NCBI GenBank assembly: GCA_016719565.1
Contig: JADJYU010000001.1
Span: 372,001-436,000, forward strand
Length of the DNA stretch: 64,000 bases
Reading direction: 5' to 3'
DNA from: Ignavibacteria bacterium
GTDB taxonomy: Bacteria; Bacteroidota; Ignavibacteria; Tepidaquicellales; Tepidaquicellaceae
Position 1 is the stretch's first letter. Every line of letters begins with the position of its first letter. The position numbers and the translations under genes were made by a program. Shown piece by piece: positions 49,027 through 60,105 of the stretch. The notes beneath the pieces were generated by a model that searched no databases, had not been told where the DNA came from, and worked only from the letters and a program-made list of their open reading frames with translations.

Positions 49027-50487
49027 ATGAAAGACACAAGGCTCATCAGGACGTTAAAATCATTTAGCAGAGAAGAGATGAAACTTTTTGAAAAGTTTGC
49101 TGCCTCTCCTTTTTTTAATAACGGAAGAAACTATCTGCCGCTTTTGAGTGAACTAAAAATTTTCCTTTCCGGAATTGACAGTGATAACTTCAGTTATGAA
49201 AATATTTATGAAAATCTTTATCCCGGAAAGAAATTCAATAAACAGGTTATGTGGAATCTGGTGTCAGGTCTTGAAAAACTTGCTCTGGAATTTCTTTTAC
49301 AGACAGCGCTTAAAAACAGTAAAAAGGAGAGATCTGTTCTGATGTTTGATGAACTTTTAAAAAGAAATCTTGACAGGGAAATTTTAAGTCAGATTCAAAA
49401 GACAGAAAAGTTTCTTGGCGGTCTGAAATACGGCAGAGAATATTTTTCAATTAAATACACTGCGGAAAACAATAAATGCGAATACTGGAATTTAGCGCAG
49501 GGGAGACAGGATAAAAGTCTGGAAGGAACTGTGAAAAGTTCGGAGTATTTAATACTCAGTCTTGTTTCCGAACTTTCTGTTATAGCGTGGGATTTACATG
49601 TGATGTTACTTACATATAATTCCGGTAAAAGAATTAAATTCAGCGATTGAATTGATCAATAGTCTTGACCTTAAAAACTTGTAAGCATTGCTAAAAAAAA
49701 TAATAGCGAATATGCAGACATAATAAATTTTTATTACAATAAAATAATGTGCGCAACGGATGAAAGTAATGAAAGTTACTTTTTAGAAATGAAAGAATAT
49801 TTTGAAAATAATCATGAGCTCTTTGACATTCAGGAACAGAGAAACACAATTATAACTCTTGCGAATTACTGCGCTCTCAAGATGAGATCCGGAAATGAAA
49901 AGTTTCTTAAGATTCTGTTTGAGATAAATAAATTCCGGCTTAAGTCAGGTATTGAAAACCTGAATGGCAGGATAAACAAAGCGCTTTATCACCAGATACT
50001 CCGTAACGCACTTTCACTTGGAGAAATTAAATGGTCTGAAGATTTTGTTAATGAATTTACTCCGAAGCTGAAAAAGGAACATCAGAAGACAATGAATTTT
50101 TTCGCAAGAGGTTATCTCAGTTACGCAAAAAAAGAATATGCAGACTCACTTGAGAATTTAAATAAAGTTGAGTTCATTGACGTAAGAGATAAGCTCCATG
50201 TTAGAATACTTTCTGCTAAAGCGTATTATGAACTGGGAAATTCTGAATCTCTGTTCTATTATATTGATACTTCAAAACACTTTATAGGAAACAACGCCTC
50301 CCTTGAAAAAGGAACTAAAGAAGCTTATATGAAATTTTTTAATTTTCTTAACAAACTTCTCATCTGCAAGGAAAATCCGGACAGGAATAAACTTAAGAAA
50401 TTAAAGGAAGATATTCATTTTGACCGGACATTAAGGAAAAGACATAAGGAATGGCTGATTGAAAAGACCGGCAATCTGATTAATTAA
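49027..50487 (+). CDS. Large helical cytoplasmic protein, SPFFN family copy 1 (two frameshifts)
   Basis: About 486 residues, no signal peptide, almost all predicted helix with TPR-like amphipathic pairs (for example FFARGYLSYAKKEYADSLENLNKVEF and LSAKAYYELGNSESLFYYIDTS). The N-terminus RTLKSFSREEMKLFEKFAASPFFNNG is shared with the gene at 53204. I know this N-terminal motif from uncharacterised Bacteroidota/Ignavibacteria proteins only. Breaks near 49630 and 49680 need one extra base each, giving KELNSAIELINSLDLKNFVSIAKK. It is divergent from the ribbon-helix-helix and T9SS-protein genes. Function unknown; a scaffold or regulatory role is a guess. Confidence 0.68.
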
Positions 50488-50554
50488 TTTAATTTGGAAA
50501 GGAGAAAATGATTATTTTTATAAAATATTCTTAAATTATAATTCCTATTTAATC

Positions 50555-50910
50555 ATGAAATTTAAATTAAAACAATATATTTATTTTGTAAAAGATATGG
50601 CATTGATGAGAAATTTCTATGTGAACATTTTAGGACTTAATATTATAAAGAACAAAACTTATTCCGAAGATAAGTAGCTTGAACTCGGAGGCAACGGTTT
50701 TAAGATATGTCTTCACTATTCTTCTGAATCAGGTTTACAGGGAAAAATAAAAATAAACTGGTTTTTTCTGTCGAAGATACCGGTAAAGCAAGAGATTATC
50801 TTATCAGTCATAAAGTGAAAATGGGAAAGCATCATATATGGGATGAGATTGAAGCAAGTGACGGTTTTGATCCTGAAGGAAATAAATTCCAGATCGCAAG
50901 TATTAGATAA
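50555..50910 (+). pseudogene. Glyoxalase/VOC-domain protein, interrupted
   Basis: About 118 codons of a vicinal-oxygen-chelate domain: YIYFVKDMALMRNFYVNILGLNII at the start, LELGGNGFKICLHYSSESG in the middle, LVFSVEDTGKARDYLISH and SDGFDPEGNKFQIASI at the end. A TAG at 50675-50677 stands where such proteins often have tryptophan (TGG), and an indel near 50742 shifts the frame. Either the gene is decaying or both are sequence errors. It follows the helical protein gene on the same strand. Confidence 0.65.
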
Positions 50911-51029
50911 GTCCCGGTAAATAATTTATTTTATATCAAATCTGAAGATCCGGTTCCTGCTAAGCAGTGAAACGTTTCAGATACAAGTCAATTCTATAAT
51001 GTTACTTCGCATGACAGAAACCGTAAGAT

Positions 51030-52713
51030 CTATTTAATTAAAATCATTTTCTTAGTTTCAGAAAAATCCTCCGTTATCAGTCTGTAAAAATAAACTCCTC
51101 CTGCTATATTACTTCCATTGAAATCTACTTCATATGATCCCGGCTGAAGATTTTCATTAATAAGTGCTGAAACCTCTTTGCCAGTTATGTCAAATATTTT
51201 CAATGAAGTAAAACTGCTTGAACGAATTCTGAAACCGATCACAGTATTTGGATTAAACGGATTAGGGTAGTTTTGCATCAGTGAAAAGCCGGATGGAATT
51301 TCCGTTGAGACTTGTTCAATATTTAAAGTTCCGTTTACATTTATACTTGCTCCAAAGATTCCTGATCCGTTGCCTCCGATACTGTTAAATGTCTCCCAGA
51401 CTACTACTGCGCCGTCTCCGTTTTTTGCAGGCTGAAATCTGTGATATGATGGGAAATTAATTCCTGAAGAAAGTGTCCTCAGATTTGGCGTCCAGGCAAA
51501 TGTGCTGTCGCTTTTGATCCGGGCAACAGAGAAAAAGACTGATTGTTGTTAACAAAAATATAAGCTCCTCCCGAATTATCATTAATTAAATTCGGCTCAG
51601 GATAGTAAGTCGGGTAATTTGTAACAAGCACTCCGTTTAGCGTCCATAATGAATTTCCCGATGAGCTCAGCTTCTGACAATACACATCATTATTTACATT
51701 AACTCTCCGGCCGTCTGTCCAGACGATTATGTAATTTCCGTCTGAAGTTCTGGTCAGATTATGACTCGTCTGAACTCCGTTGTAATTACAGATATATTTC
51801 CTGTTGCATTCCACTGTTCATCTCCTGCTAAGTTTATTCTCTGTGCATAAATATCTGAACCAGTAGCGCCGCCGCCGTTCGTTGCCCATGATATTACAGC
51901 GCCTCCGGTTCCGTCTGATACAGCTCTGATAAGAGGATAATTATTTGCAGTAAGATACAGCGCTTCTTTCGGCGGAAAGTTACCTGATGAATCAATGTGA
52001 GTTTTCCAGATGTTATAAGGTCCCGGTACATTATACCAGAAAATATGCACGCCTCCTCTTTCATCAGAAGTTATCACAGGAGCGCGGCTTTCACCACTGA
52101 CGCTGAGATTATAACCGTTGGTCGACGGACTCCATTTTATAATTCCGTTAGAGGTTATCCTCTGCGCAAAAATTAATGTTGCCCCCCCGCCCCATGTCAC
52201 CTGATAAGTTACAATTATTCCTCCGCTGCCGTCAGATACTGCGCCGTAATTGCTTGCTCCGAGCTGCGGCCATCCTGCAACATAAAAAGCCAGCGGACCT
52301 GACCATATATTATTTCCGGAAGAATTAATTTTTATTGCCCAAATTCTGTTGCCGCCGTTTGTCGAACTATAAAGCACTATTACATTTCCGTCTGATGTGC
52401 GTATGGCTTTAGGTATGGAATACAATACACTGTCCGCTAAAAATTTACCTGCCGAACCCCAGAGCTTGTTTCCGCCTGCGTCAAGCCGCTGACCGTATAG
52501 ATCAGCTTCATTCTGAACGTAATTTCTGTGATCTGCCCAGAATACAAAATACCCCCCGCTGCCGTCATTTATCATTACAGGTTCTTTTTGATCATGCGGC
52601 TCATTGCATACAGCCATAGGATTATCAGGATCGCCGCTCCATTGTGATGCGGATTTGTTCTGACACATTAATATTAATACAAATAAAACTGATAATAATG
52701 TTATTGTTTTCAT
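51030..52713 (-). CDS. T9SS-secreted propeller-like protein (frameshifted)
   Basis: About 560 residues: signal peptide (ITLLSVLFVLILMCQNKSASQ), then repeats of about 45-50 residues with the pattern VSDGSGGxIVTW and IYAQRINSSGxxxW, likely a seven- to eight-bladed propeller, and a type A sorting domain SLMQNYPNPFNPNTVIGF with IFDITGKEVSALIN and GGVYFYRLITEDFSETKKMILIK. At least two single-base breaks (about 51780 and between 51290 and 51500) split it. Repeats of this kind are common in exported Ignavibacteria proteins; the ligand is unknown. An FN3 protein gene lies 29 bp upstream on the same strand. Confidence 0.78.
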
Positions 52714-52742
52714 TTTGCAGAATTTTTGGTTTATAAAATTTA

Positions 52743-53030
52743 TTAAGGAGCTTTTTTAATTATTTTTTTACTTGATTCTCTGTTAAGATTTCCCTGTCCG
52801 TCTCCAGTCATTGTCGCGACCCGGAATAAATAATCCTTATTTGATTTGAGATTCTTTACTGTATACCGGGGATCTGAAATTATATCAATGTTTTTCCATT
52901 TGATCTCAATCGAGTGATTAGGATTTGCAATTTCAACTATATAAGAATCTGCATCTACAACTGAATCCCATTGCAGATTTATCTCTCCTTTTGAATCACC
53001 TGTTGCAGCTGATAAATTATTTATTTTCAT
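52743..53030 (-). CDS. Small single fibronectin type III domain protein
   Basis: 95 residues forming one FN3 domain: INLQWDSVVDADSYIVEIA, then YTVKNLKSNKDYLFRVATMTGDGQGNLN. There is no signal peptide, which is unusual for a bacterial FN3 protein. It lies between the T9SS propeller gene and the divergent helical gene at 53204, the place taken by the ribbon-helix-helix-like gene in the pair at 48-49 kb. The ATG at 53030 is chosen over one seven codons upstream. Role unknown. Confidence 0.68.
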   Translation of the reverse strand: MKINNLSAATGDSKGEINLQWDSVVDADSYIVEIANPNHSIEIKWKNIDIISDPRYTVKNLKSNKDYLFRVATMTGDGQGNLNRESSKKIIKKAP

Positions 53031-53203
53031 TTTTCGGTTTTTCAATTGCAAAATAAAATTTCCGAACCTTTAATCCAAAGAATCTTATTTCCATTTGTTT
53101 CAGGAAAGAAATTCTATTATTATTAAATTGATTGTTTTTAAATGATTTTTGGACAATTTTAGAACCTGAATGTAACCATAAAATTTGATCTGAATTTTCG
53201 AAT

Positions 53204-54654
53204 ATGTTTAAATCAACTATCATAGAAGTGTTAAAAACTTTCAGCAGGCAGGAATTGAAAGAATTCGGTCTGTTTATTCAGTCGCCCTTTTTAATACAAA
53301 TCAAAGCGTGATAAAATTATTTGATCAGATAAAAAAACTTTATCCTGAATTCGATGAAGAGAAATCAAATAAAAAATTATTATTTGAAAAAGCGTTCGGT
53401 AAAATTGAATATGACGACAGCTTTATGAGAATGACCGCTCACCGTCTGCTTGAATCGGCAAAAGAATTTCTTATAAATAAAAATCTGCAGCGTAATAGTT
53501 TACTTAAAGAGACAATCCTGCTGGAAGAGTTGAGTTTAAGAGAATTGAATAATTTAATGATGAAGTCAATAAACGACCTTAATAAAAAATTTGAAAAACA
53601 AACTGTTAAAGATGCCGAATCCTATTTGGCAAAATACAGACTTGAATATTTTAAGAATGAAGTTAAAGCCCTTGATACTAAAATGATCACCTATAAAGAT
53701 ACTCTTGATAAAGATCTGATGATCGAACAGAAAAGTTTAAATACATTTTTCTTCATCAGCTCTTTGAAGTTCTTTCAGTACTTTCTGAACCAAAAAGATT
53801 TTGTGGTTAATGCTGAAGGTTATCCGGATTTCATCAATAACATTCTTGATCATTTGAAACTTCACAGTCACTATTTAAATGATCCTGTTTTAAAAGTTTA
53901 TTATAACTTAGTCTTAATGCTGATTACTAAAGAAAATGAATATTTCTTTGAATTAAAAAAAATGCTTTATGAAAATAAAGATGACATAGGTTATAATGAA
54001 AAGTACAATCTTATTGCACTGCTGAGAAATTTTGCCCAGCTGAAATTCATTGAAGGTAAGGAAGAATTTAAAACTTACATGATAGATTTTTTAAAATTCT
54101 CGATCGAACAAAATATTCTTGCGCCTTCTCCTCAAAGCAAGTTTATAAACGAGATAAGAATTATGAATATTGTATGGGCGGGAATACAGCTGAAGGAACC
54201 TGACCGGGTTGAAGAATTTTTAAAAAATTTCGGAGACAGGATAGAGCCTGACAAAAAACAATATGTGACAGCTTATGGAAAAGCATGTATCGAATTTGAA
54301 AGAGAAAATTTTTCTAAAGCGCTCGAAAATCTTGCAAACAGCGGACCGATAAAGAATGTAATTTATAAAGCTGCAATAAAGCAGTTAACTCTTATGATCT
54401 ATTACGAACTTAAGTGGTTTATTCCGGCTGCTGAACTATCTGACGCCTTCGCGCATTTTATCAGGACCGATAAACTACTCCCCGAAATGTATATAACAAA
54501 GTGCAGCTTGTTTATAAACTTCTATAACAGGTTATTAAAATTAAATGACAGTAATGTTAAAAATATTTATGAATTATCCGAACTAATTTCCGAACTGAAT
54601 TCAACTTCCCAGTCCTGGCTTATTAATAAAGCTCAGGAGCTCAAACCGAAGTAA
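53204..54654 (+). CDS. Large helical cytoplasmic protein, SPFFN family copy 2 (one frameshift)
   Basis: About 483 residues, soluble and helical. The first 30 residues STIIEVLKTFSRQELKEFGLFIQSPFF align with copy 1 at 49027; the body follows as NTNQSVIKLFDQIKKLYPEFDEEK and repeated helix pairs. The frame breaks at 53288-53292 (five T); a sixth joins the two parts. The mid and C-terminal regions (AYGKACIEFEREN, FSKALENLANSG) look TPR-like. It is divergent from the FN3 and T9SS propeller genes with a 173-bp spacer. Function unknown. Confidence 0.7.
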
Positions 54655-54699
54655 CAATTAATAGTTAATAGTTAACAGTTAATAGTTAATAGTTAATAG
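54655..54699. repeat. Heptamer array, left part (TTAATAG units)
   Basis: About six tandem copies of the 7-mer TTAATAG with one variant (TTAACAG) follow the helical-protein stop. The array continues at 55803 beyond the insertion sequence, so the element split it. Confidence 0.85.
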
Positions 54700-55802
54700 C
54701 TGAAGTTACGCAAAGCTAAAATATGTTTGATTTTAAATTCCATTTTAAGTTTTTTTGTATAATGCAATCAAGAAGTACTAATCTTATTTTATAAATAGTT
54801 GTAATATTTTTTTTGATTCTAAATTCTTCAAGTTGACAAAAAGCAAACAATACAAAATAGATATGATTTACCTGTGCTGTTTTAGTTCTAGATGGACAAC
54901 CTTCGATCTTAAGTTCTGATTTTAGAATTTTAAAGAATTCTTCAATTATTTGTCGTTTTCTATATAGTTTTCTAATAATAGCAGACTCCAATTTAATATC
55001 ACTAGTTGCCCAGTAATTATCATTTTGTTTAGTAACTTTTACTTTAACTCTAACTTTTTTCTGATACAATTCACCAGTTTTATTTCCGTATCTGTAACTA
55101 AAGAAATCTTTAACTTGAACACCATTTATCAGACGGTTAGATTTTATTTTTGCGATCCAATGCCATCTGAATTTACGAATCAGTTTTAATAATTTTGCAG
55201 CCGGATAAAAAGAATCCATTAAAACATAATCTGGATTTACTTTGTAAAATTTTTAGCATCTTTCAAAATATCCATAGCCAGATCAATGCGGGATTTTTTG
55301 TCATCTTTATTCATTAGGCGAAAGCCAATTGGGAAACGGGTGTTACCGTCAGTCCAGATAACAAATACAGCATTTAGACCAAGCAAAGATTTTTTGTCGC
55401 TAGGTGAATAAACCCAAGTTAATAATTCAAGTTCTTTACTAAACGGCTTGGCAAGTATTGTATCGTCAATGATTAAGAACGTTTTTTTTCTTTTTGATTT
55501 ATTGTAACTTAAATCAAATTTCTTGCTGATCAGATGACTATATTTTTGCTTTAAAACTAAATTCCATTTCTGCTCCAACTGCAATAATCGTTGCAGCTTA
55601 TCGTGTGAGATACAAGAGCATTTGGAATCAACAACTATATTGTTGTTATAGATTTTAGAAATTTTAACACATGTTGGACTAAAATTTCTAAAACAAATAG
55701 AATTTATATAAGCAAATAAGGCGGTTTTGAAAATTAGTTTCTTCATAAAAACTATTTAACCGCTTTATTTTGCTTATAGTTTTCATCTTTGCGTAACTTC
55801 AG
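54700..55802 (-). mobile_element. IS4-family insertion sequence, 1103 bp
   Basis: The ends are perfect 16-bp inverted repeats (54700-54715 and 55787-55802, CTGAAGTTACGCAAAG and its complement). The 7-bp TTAATAG on each side (54693-54699 and 55803-55809) may be the target duplication, but lies in a tandem array of the same word, so the length cannot be proved. One transposase gene fills it. Confidence 0.88.
54716..55746 (-). CDS. IS4-family DDE transposase (one frameshift)
   Basis: About 343 residues. The first catalytic aspartate lies in TFLIIDDTILAKPFSK, the second in DYVLMDSFYPAAKLL, and the glutamate in the IS4 signature Y-x2-R-x3-E-x6-K (YRKRQIIEEFFKILK). The frame breaks near 55237 within TTTACAAAG on the coding strand; one more A gives KNFTKVNPDYVLMDS. 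Known IS4 elements do not need frameshifting, so this is either a dead copy or a sequence error like the others nearby. Confidence 0.85.
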
Positions 55803-55883
55803 TTAATAGTTAACAATTTACAATTAACTAGCAACTATCTATTAACTATTAACTATTAACTATTAACTATTAACTACTAACTA
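55803..55883. repeat. Heptamer array, right part (TTAATAG, then inverted CTATTAA units)
   Basis: After the insertion sequence come one or two TTAATAG-like units and then about six tandem CTATTAA/CTACTAA units, the reverse complement of the left array. The array abuts the stop of the LamG-protein gene at 55884. Confidence 0.8.
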
Positions 55884-58168
55884 TCAGGGTGTTATTTTAA
55901 CCACAAAATTAAACCCATTATTATCCGCAAACACTGCATCAGCAAGATCAATCACTTCATCGCTGTTTATATCAGTAGGCAGATAACCCTGAAGCAAAAT
56001 TGAATGCATCATTATCTATTAAACTCCCGTCGCTGAGATCTACAGTGCCGTCCTGATCTACATCGCCGCTGTACACTGCAAAACGGACAGGACTGCTGTC
56101 CACCTGCTTCATATTATTACCAAATGCTTTAGTTACCAGATCGGTGAAGTTATATGAAGTCTGTTTTGTAAATTGTGTGAATTTTATTACCGTCGAACTC
56201 CAGGTCTCTATGGAATTCCTGTGCTTTATTGCAAGAAAATAATTTGTCTCGGGCTGAACTTTCGTAAATGGAACAGAGGCTGATCCGGACGTATTCACTT
56301 TCGTTTTTTCATTGATCTGCACACCCCAGCTTATAAGAGATCCTGTATCCGAACTTGCTTCATCTGTAACGCTCAGTATCCATTTACCTTTAGAGTTGCT
56401 TCCGGAAAATATTGCGTCAATGTCAAAGAGTGGTTTTATTCTCGGACCAAAACTCACATATCTGCTGCTGATCAAAGCGCTGTCAATATCAGAATCAAAT
56501 ATAGTTACTAAATTTTTATTGCTGTCAAGCAGAGAGGTGTTAGCGAATAATTCAGTCGTAGCTCCGAGTGGACTGGTAATGGTTAATCTTAAATTTTCTT
56601 CACGCATATGATTAATTGCAATATAAATGTTCAGATCGGAAATTGTTTCGGAAGATAAAATTTCAATGGTATCTTTTATTGTTCCGGATGTTCCCGTTGC
56701 CGGAATTCTTTTCTGCGGCATATTCAGATAGTATCCGCTCTGAAATTGTCCCGATGAAATATTTAGTACCGGCGAATGCGGAATGCCTGCAACAAAAGGA
56801 GCTGAATTAAAAGTAAAGCTGGCGGTTCCTCTTAAATTCATTCTCAGCCGCCGTCTGTATTCGGTAGTGTGGAACCGTCCAAATTATATACTGCATTTGC
56901 CGCAGCATCATTATCGTTTGTTTCATTTACTGAAGTAAACATCTGACTGCTTATGTCACGCATTGTTTTCAGATCATTTGTGATCCGCAGCTCGTCAATG
57001 TATCCGATTAAACTGCCCGTAAAAGGATATACTCCCGCAAATACTGAATCAGATCCGTTGTTAATATTTGCAGGCGTAATGTTTCCGGCAGTTCCCTGCT
57101 TTCCGTTAACATAAAATTCATACCTGCCCGTCGCGGCGAAATATGTAAATGCAACATGTGACCATCGATCTGTCTTTACAGAATCCGCCGAGTTAATTTG
57201 TATATTGTTGATATACCCTGATAGTTTTCCTGAAATTACTCTTAGACCGTAATCGGCATTTACTATGTTTATCGGACCTTATATATTATTCCGTAATTTT
57301 GTGTCTTTGGAAAATCCAGCATTCGATCGTTAACTTTGGCAGTAGGGCTTACCGAAGGATTATCAGGCGCAGATATGTATCCTGCTGTGCTGAGATTAAC
57401 ACAATCTGACATTACATGAGTACCCGAAGGTCTGTCCTTCAGATCAAATGCGGTTACATTTCTTATAAAGCCGTGATTCTGTCTATCGGAATGATCCATT
57501 GCTGAAAAAACCGGTCCGGACCCGGTATTGTTTTGAAACGGAATGGACAATACTAATTTATTGAATGTTCCGTTTCCGCTTACACCTAGAGTTGATTTCA
57601 TTAAATATTTTATCTCCAGTGCCGCCAGATTAGAATTCCAGATCCTTACCTCGTCTATCTGTCCCGTAAATTCCGTTGAAGAGCCGGTGGATCCTATATA
57701 AAGTGAATCTGTATTTGCAACAGGCAAAGTTCCCGGAAGTGATACTGAAGTATCAAGAATTCCGTTAAAGTAGATCTGATATAAACCGGCTGAACTTAGA
57801 GTCACAGCTACATGTGTCCATTTGTTCAAAGGTATAAGATTAGAAGACCGGCTGAATAACCTCTGTGTTGAATTAGTTATTACAACAACTCTTCCCGAGA
57901 TCATTCTGACTGCATATCTTATGCTGAGACCTGTTCCTTTTGAAATTATTCCTTTTGCAATTATAGCCGGAGCTGTCGGGTGGATCCATGCTTCCAGTGT
58001 AAATCCGGAAGTTAAATCCAAAGTTGAAGAATTTGCTACGGTGATATGGCTTCCTACTGTTCCCGGAAAATTTCCCGCCTGATTCCAGTACATCTGAGCA
58101 TTGGCGTATGATGAGAAAATAAATGCTGTTGCAAAAATGATTTGCAGGGATAGGATGGTTTTTTTCAT
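55884..58168 (-). CDS. Secreted LamG-LamG-P-domain protein with dockerin-like module (three frameshifts)
   Basis: About 762 residues. Signal peptide (MKKTILSLQIIFATAFIFSSYANAQ); first LamG/concanavalin-like domain (FTLEAWIHPTAPAII, HVAVTLSSAGLYQIYFNG, GQIDEVRIWN); second LamG domain read from the bases at 56850-57270 (INIVNADYGLRVISG, HVAFTYFAATGRYEFYVNG, GYIDELRITND); a proprotein-convertase P domain (TISDLNIYIAINHMREENLRL, GKWILSVTDEASSDTGSLISWGVQI); then the shared module (KHRNSIETWS, AFGNNM, DVDQDGTVDLSD, DINSDEVIDLAD, NFVVKITP). Breaks lie near 57275, 56847 and 55988 (extra G). A true AAGGAG ribosome site precedes the ATG. No protease domain accompanies the P domain. Confidence 0.8.
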
Positions 58169-58495
58169 TTTAACTCCTTGTTGGTTTAATGATTTAAAAT
58201 AATTGATTTTTAAAACGGGTTTCCGGCAAGCTCCTTTGGGAAGGAGCATTGCCTTCCGCCCTCCATCATCCCTGATAGGAAACTTTTGAAATTTGAAATT
58301 AAACTCTGATGCAGGATGATGGATGTAATTAAAATTCTTTACAAAAATATTAGCGGAGATGTGAAATCGAAAATCGAATTTGCTTTATTCTTAGTCAGAA
58401 AGCGGGACTGTATTTTTCTAAAAGAAATTGAAAAGTTGAATTATAAAAGAAATTCCGTATTTTGTTAAATTATACTTTAATTTACCTTAGTCAGA
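58169..58495. other. 327-bp divergent region with RNA-like hairpins
   Basis: It separates the LamG-protein gene from the divergent helical gene. It contains a strong dyad at 58225-58253 (described separately), a second inverted repeat (CCATCATCC at 58263-58271 and its complement at 58314-58322), and an AATTTGAAA-type repeat near 58290. The last 100 bp before 58496 are AT-rich and should hold that gene's promoter. Confidence 0.6.
58225..58253 (-). promoter_or_regulatory. Leader hairpin with anti-Shine-Dalgarno arm
   Basis: GGCAA plus GCTCCTT pairs with AAGGAGC plus TTGCC (12 bp, one bulged base, loop of four). On the minus strand the 5' arm contains CTCCTT, which could pair either with the hairpin's own AAGGAG or with the AAGGAG ribosome site of the LamG gene about 60 bases downstream. 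A third helix (58239-58244 with 58252-58257) competes. This could be a switch or simply a dispersed palindrome. Confidence 0.4.
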
Positions 58496-60041
58496 ATGAA
58501 ACCTTCAGATGATATTTTTTGCTGATAAAATCAATGTCCGGGAAAGAAAAATTGTTTTTCAGAAAGAAGTTTCTTTTGTTAATTGAAGACGCTGATGATA
58601 ATTATCTGAAATTGTTTAATGAAATTTCAAAACAGGCGGCGGAAGGAAATGAATATGACGAGACTAAAATTAAAGAGGGAAACTATTCGGGGAAGTTTAT
58701 AAAAAATCTTCCCTTTCATAAAAATTATTTATACAACACAATTCTGAACTCTCTTTCTTTTTTACATAAAGATACAAAAGACATTTATTCAATAAGAAAT
58801 TTACTTACTCAGGCGGATATACTCTCAGATAAAAATTTACTGGAACAGAGTCTGAAACTTCTACAGAAAGCTAATAAAACCGCAGTTGAAAAGAAATTTA
58901 CAGCAGCCGGTTTGAGATATCCAATTCCGAAAGACTTATTAAAAAATATTTATGCTCAGTTGAGGAATATACCGTTCAGGCGAAAGAGCTTTTTGAAAAA
59001 CAATACAATTCTCTTGAGCTGAATAAAAACCTTATCGATTATTATATATTGAATGAAATGTCGGGATCTTCCTGAGGAGTTATGGTTCGGGCAGGTTGAG
59101 AGATGAAAACACTATGAGAGAATTTAAAAAATGTTTGAAAGCCCGCTGCTGAAAAATATTGAAAACGCAAAGTCATTCATTACAAAATATATTTTTACAA
59201 TTTGTGGCTGCAGTATAATCTGACTATGGAAAAATATGAAGATGCATATAAATGCGCAGGATCAGCAGTTGAGCTGTGTGAAAATAATCTGGTTATGCTG
59301 AAAGGTAGTTTAATAATTATATTTTTTCTCTGAATAATCTGATCAACTGTGAAATAAGAAATCATAAATATAAAGAAGCTGAAAGCACAATTCTTAAAAT
59401 GGAGAATGTTATAACAAAACATTCCGGATCAGTTACTGAAGCAAATAAAGCCTTCATATTTTATTCCGCTTCAGTCGCGAGACTCTCAATTCATATGGAA
59501 TCCTTTGATGAAAAAAAATTATATAATACAGAGACTGAAATACAAAAAAACATTTCAATGTTTGAAGATAAGATTCCGGTTTATCAGAGAATAATTTTTA
59601 CTACTTTCTCAGCGCTTCGAATTTCATTCGCGGAGAATATGGGAAATGCATATACTGGAACGGTAAAATTTTTAATATCGGGAGGACGGATCTGTCCGAA
59701 GATTATCAGTGCTATGCAAAGATCATCCACCTTATATCTTACTATGAACTTGGTTACATAGATTCTATGGAATATGCTTTGAAATCCGCTTACCATTTTA
59801 TCAGTATGAAGAAGAAAGTCTACAAGTATGAAAACATTATACAAAAATATCTTAGAAGATCTTTCCGTATTAAGACCGATAAAGAAATGACGGATATGTT
59901 TAAGGAAATGAAATATGAACTGAACGTGCTACTTAAAGATCCTCTTGAAAAAATGCCTTTGACGCCTTCAACATTATTTACTGGCTGGACAGCAAAATCA
60001 AAAAAATCCCCGTCATTGAAATCCTAAAAGCCGGAAAGTAA
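58496..60041 (+). CDS. Large helical cytoplasmic protein, copy 3 (at least six frameshifts)
   Basis: About 515 codons if joined. The start MKPSDDIFLLIKSMSGKEKLFF is restored by one more T at 58515-58520; then NYLKLFNEISKQ, KFIKNLPFHKNYLYNTILNSL, FESPLLKNIENAKSFITKYI, EKYEDAYKCAGSAVELCENNLVML, CYAKIIHLISYYELGYIDSM and KKIPVIEILKAGK can be read in changing frames. It resembles in layout a family common in Bacteroidota that begins LIKSLxxxEKRYFK, and is more distant from copies 1 and 2. With so many breaks it may be a true pseudogene. It is divergent from the LamG-protein gene. Function unknown. Confidence 0.6.
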
Positions 60042-60105
60042 AACTTTATTGTTTAAAGTTTCCTTAACTCTTGTTAACCCACTTCAGGACAATACATCAC
60101 GTAAT

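Noticed and set aside
50675..50677. TAG or TGA recoding (selenocysteine, pyrrolysine or altered code)
   Set aside because: Both codons serve as normal stops in intact genes of the window and no recoding signals are seen.
54716..55746. Frameshifted expression of the IS transposase as a control mechanism
   Set aside because: IS4-family elements encode the transposase in one frame; the break is a single missing A like those in host genes.
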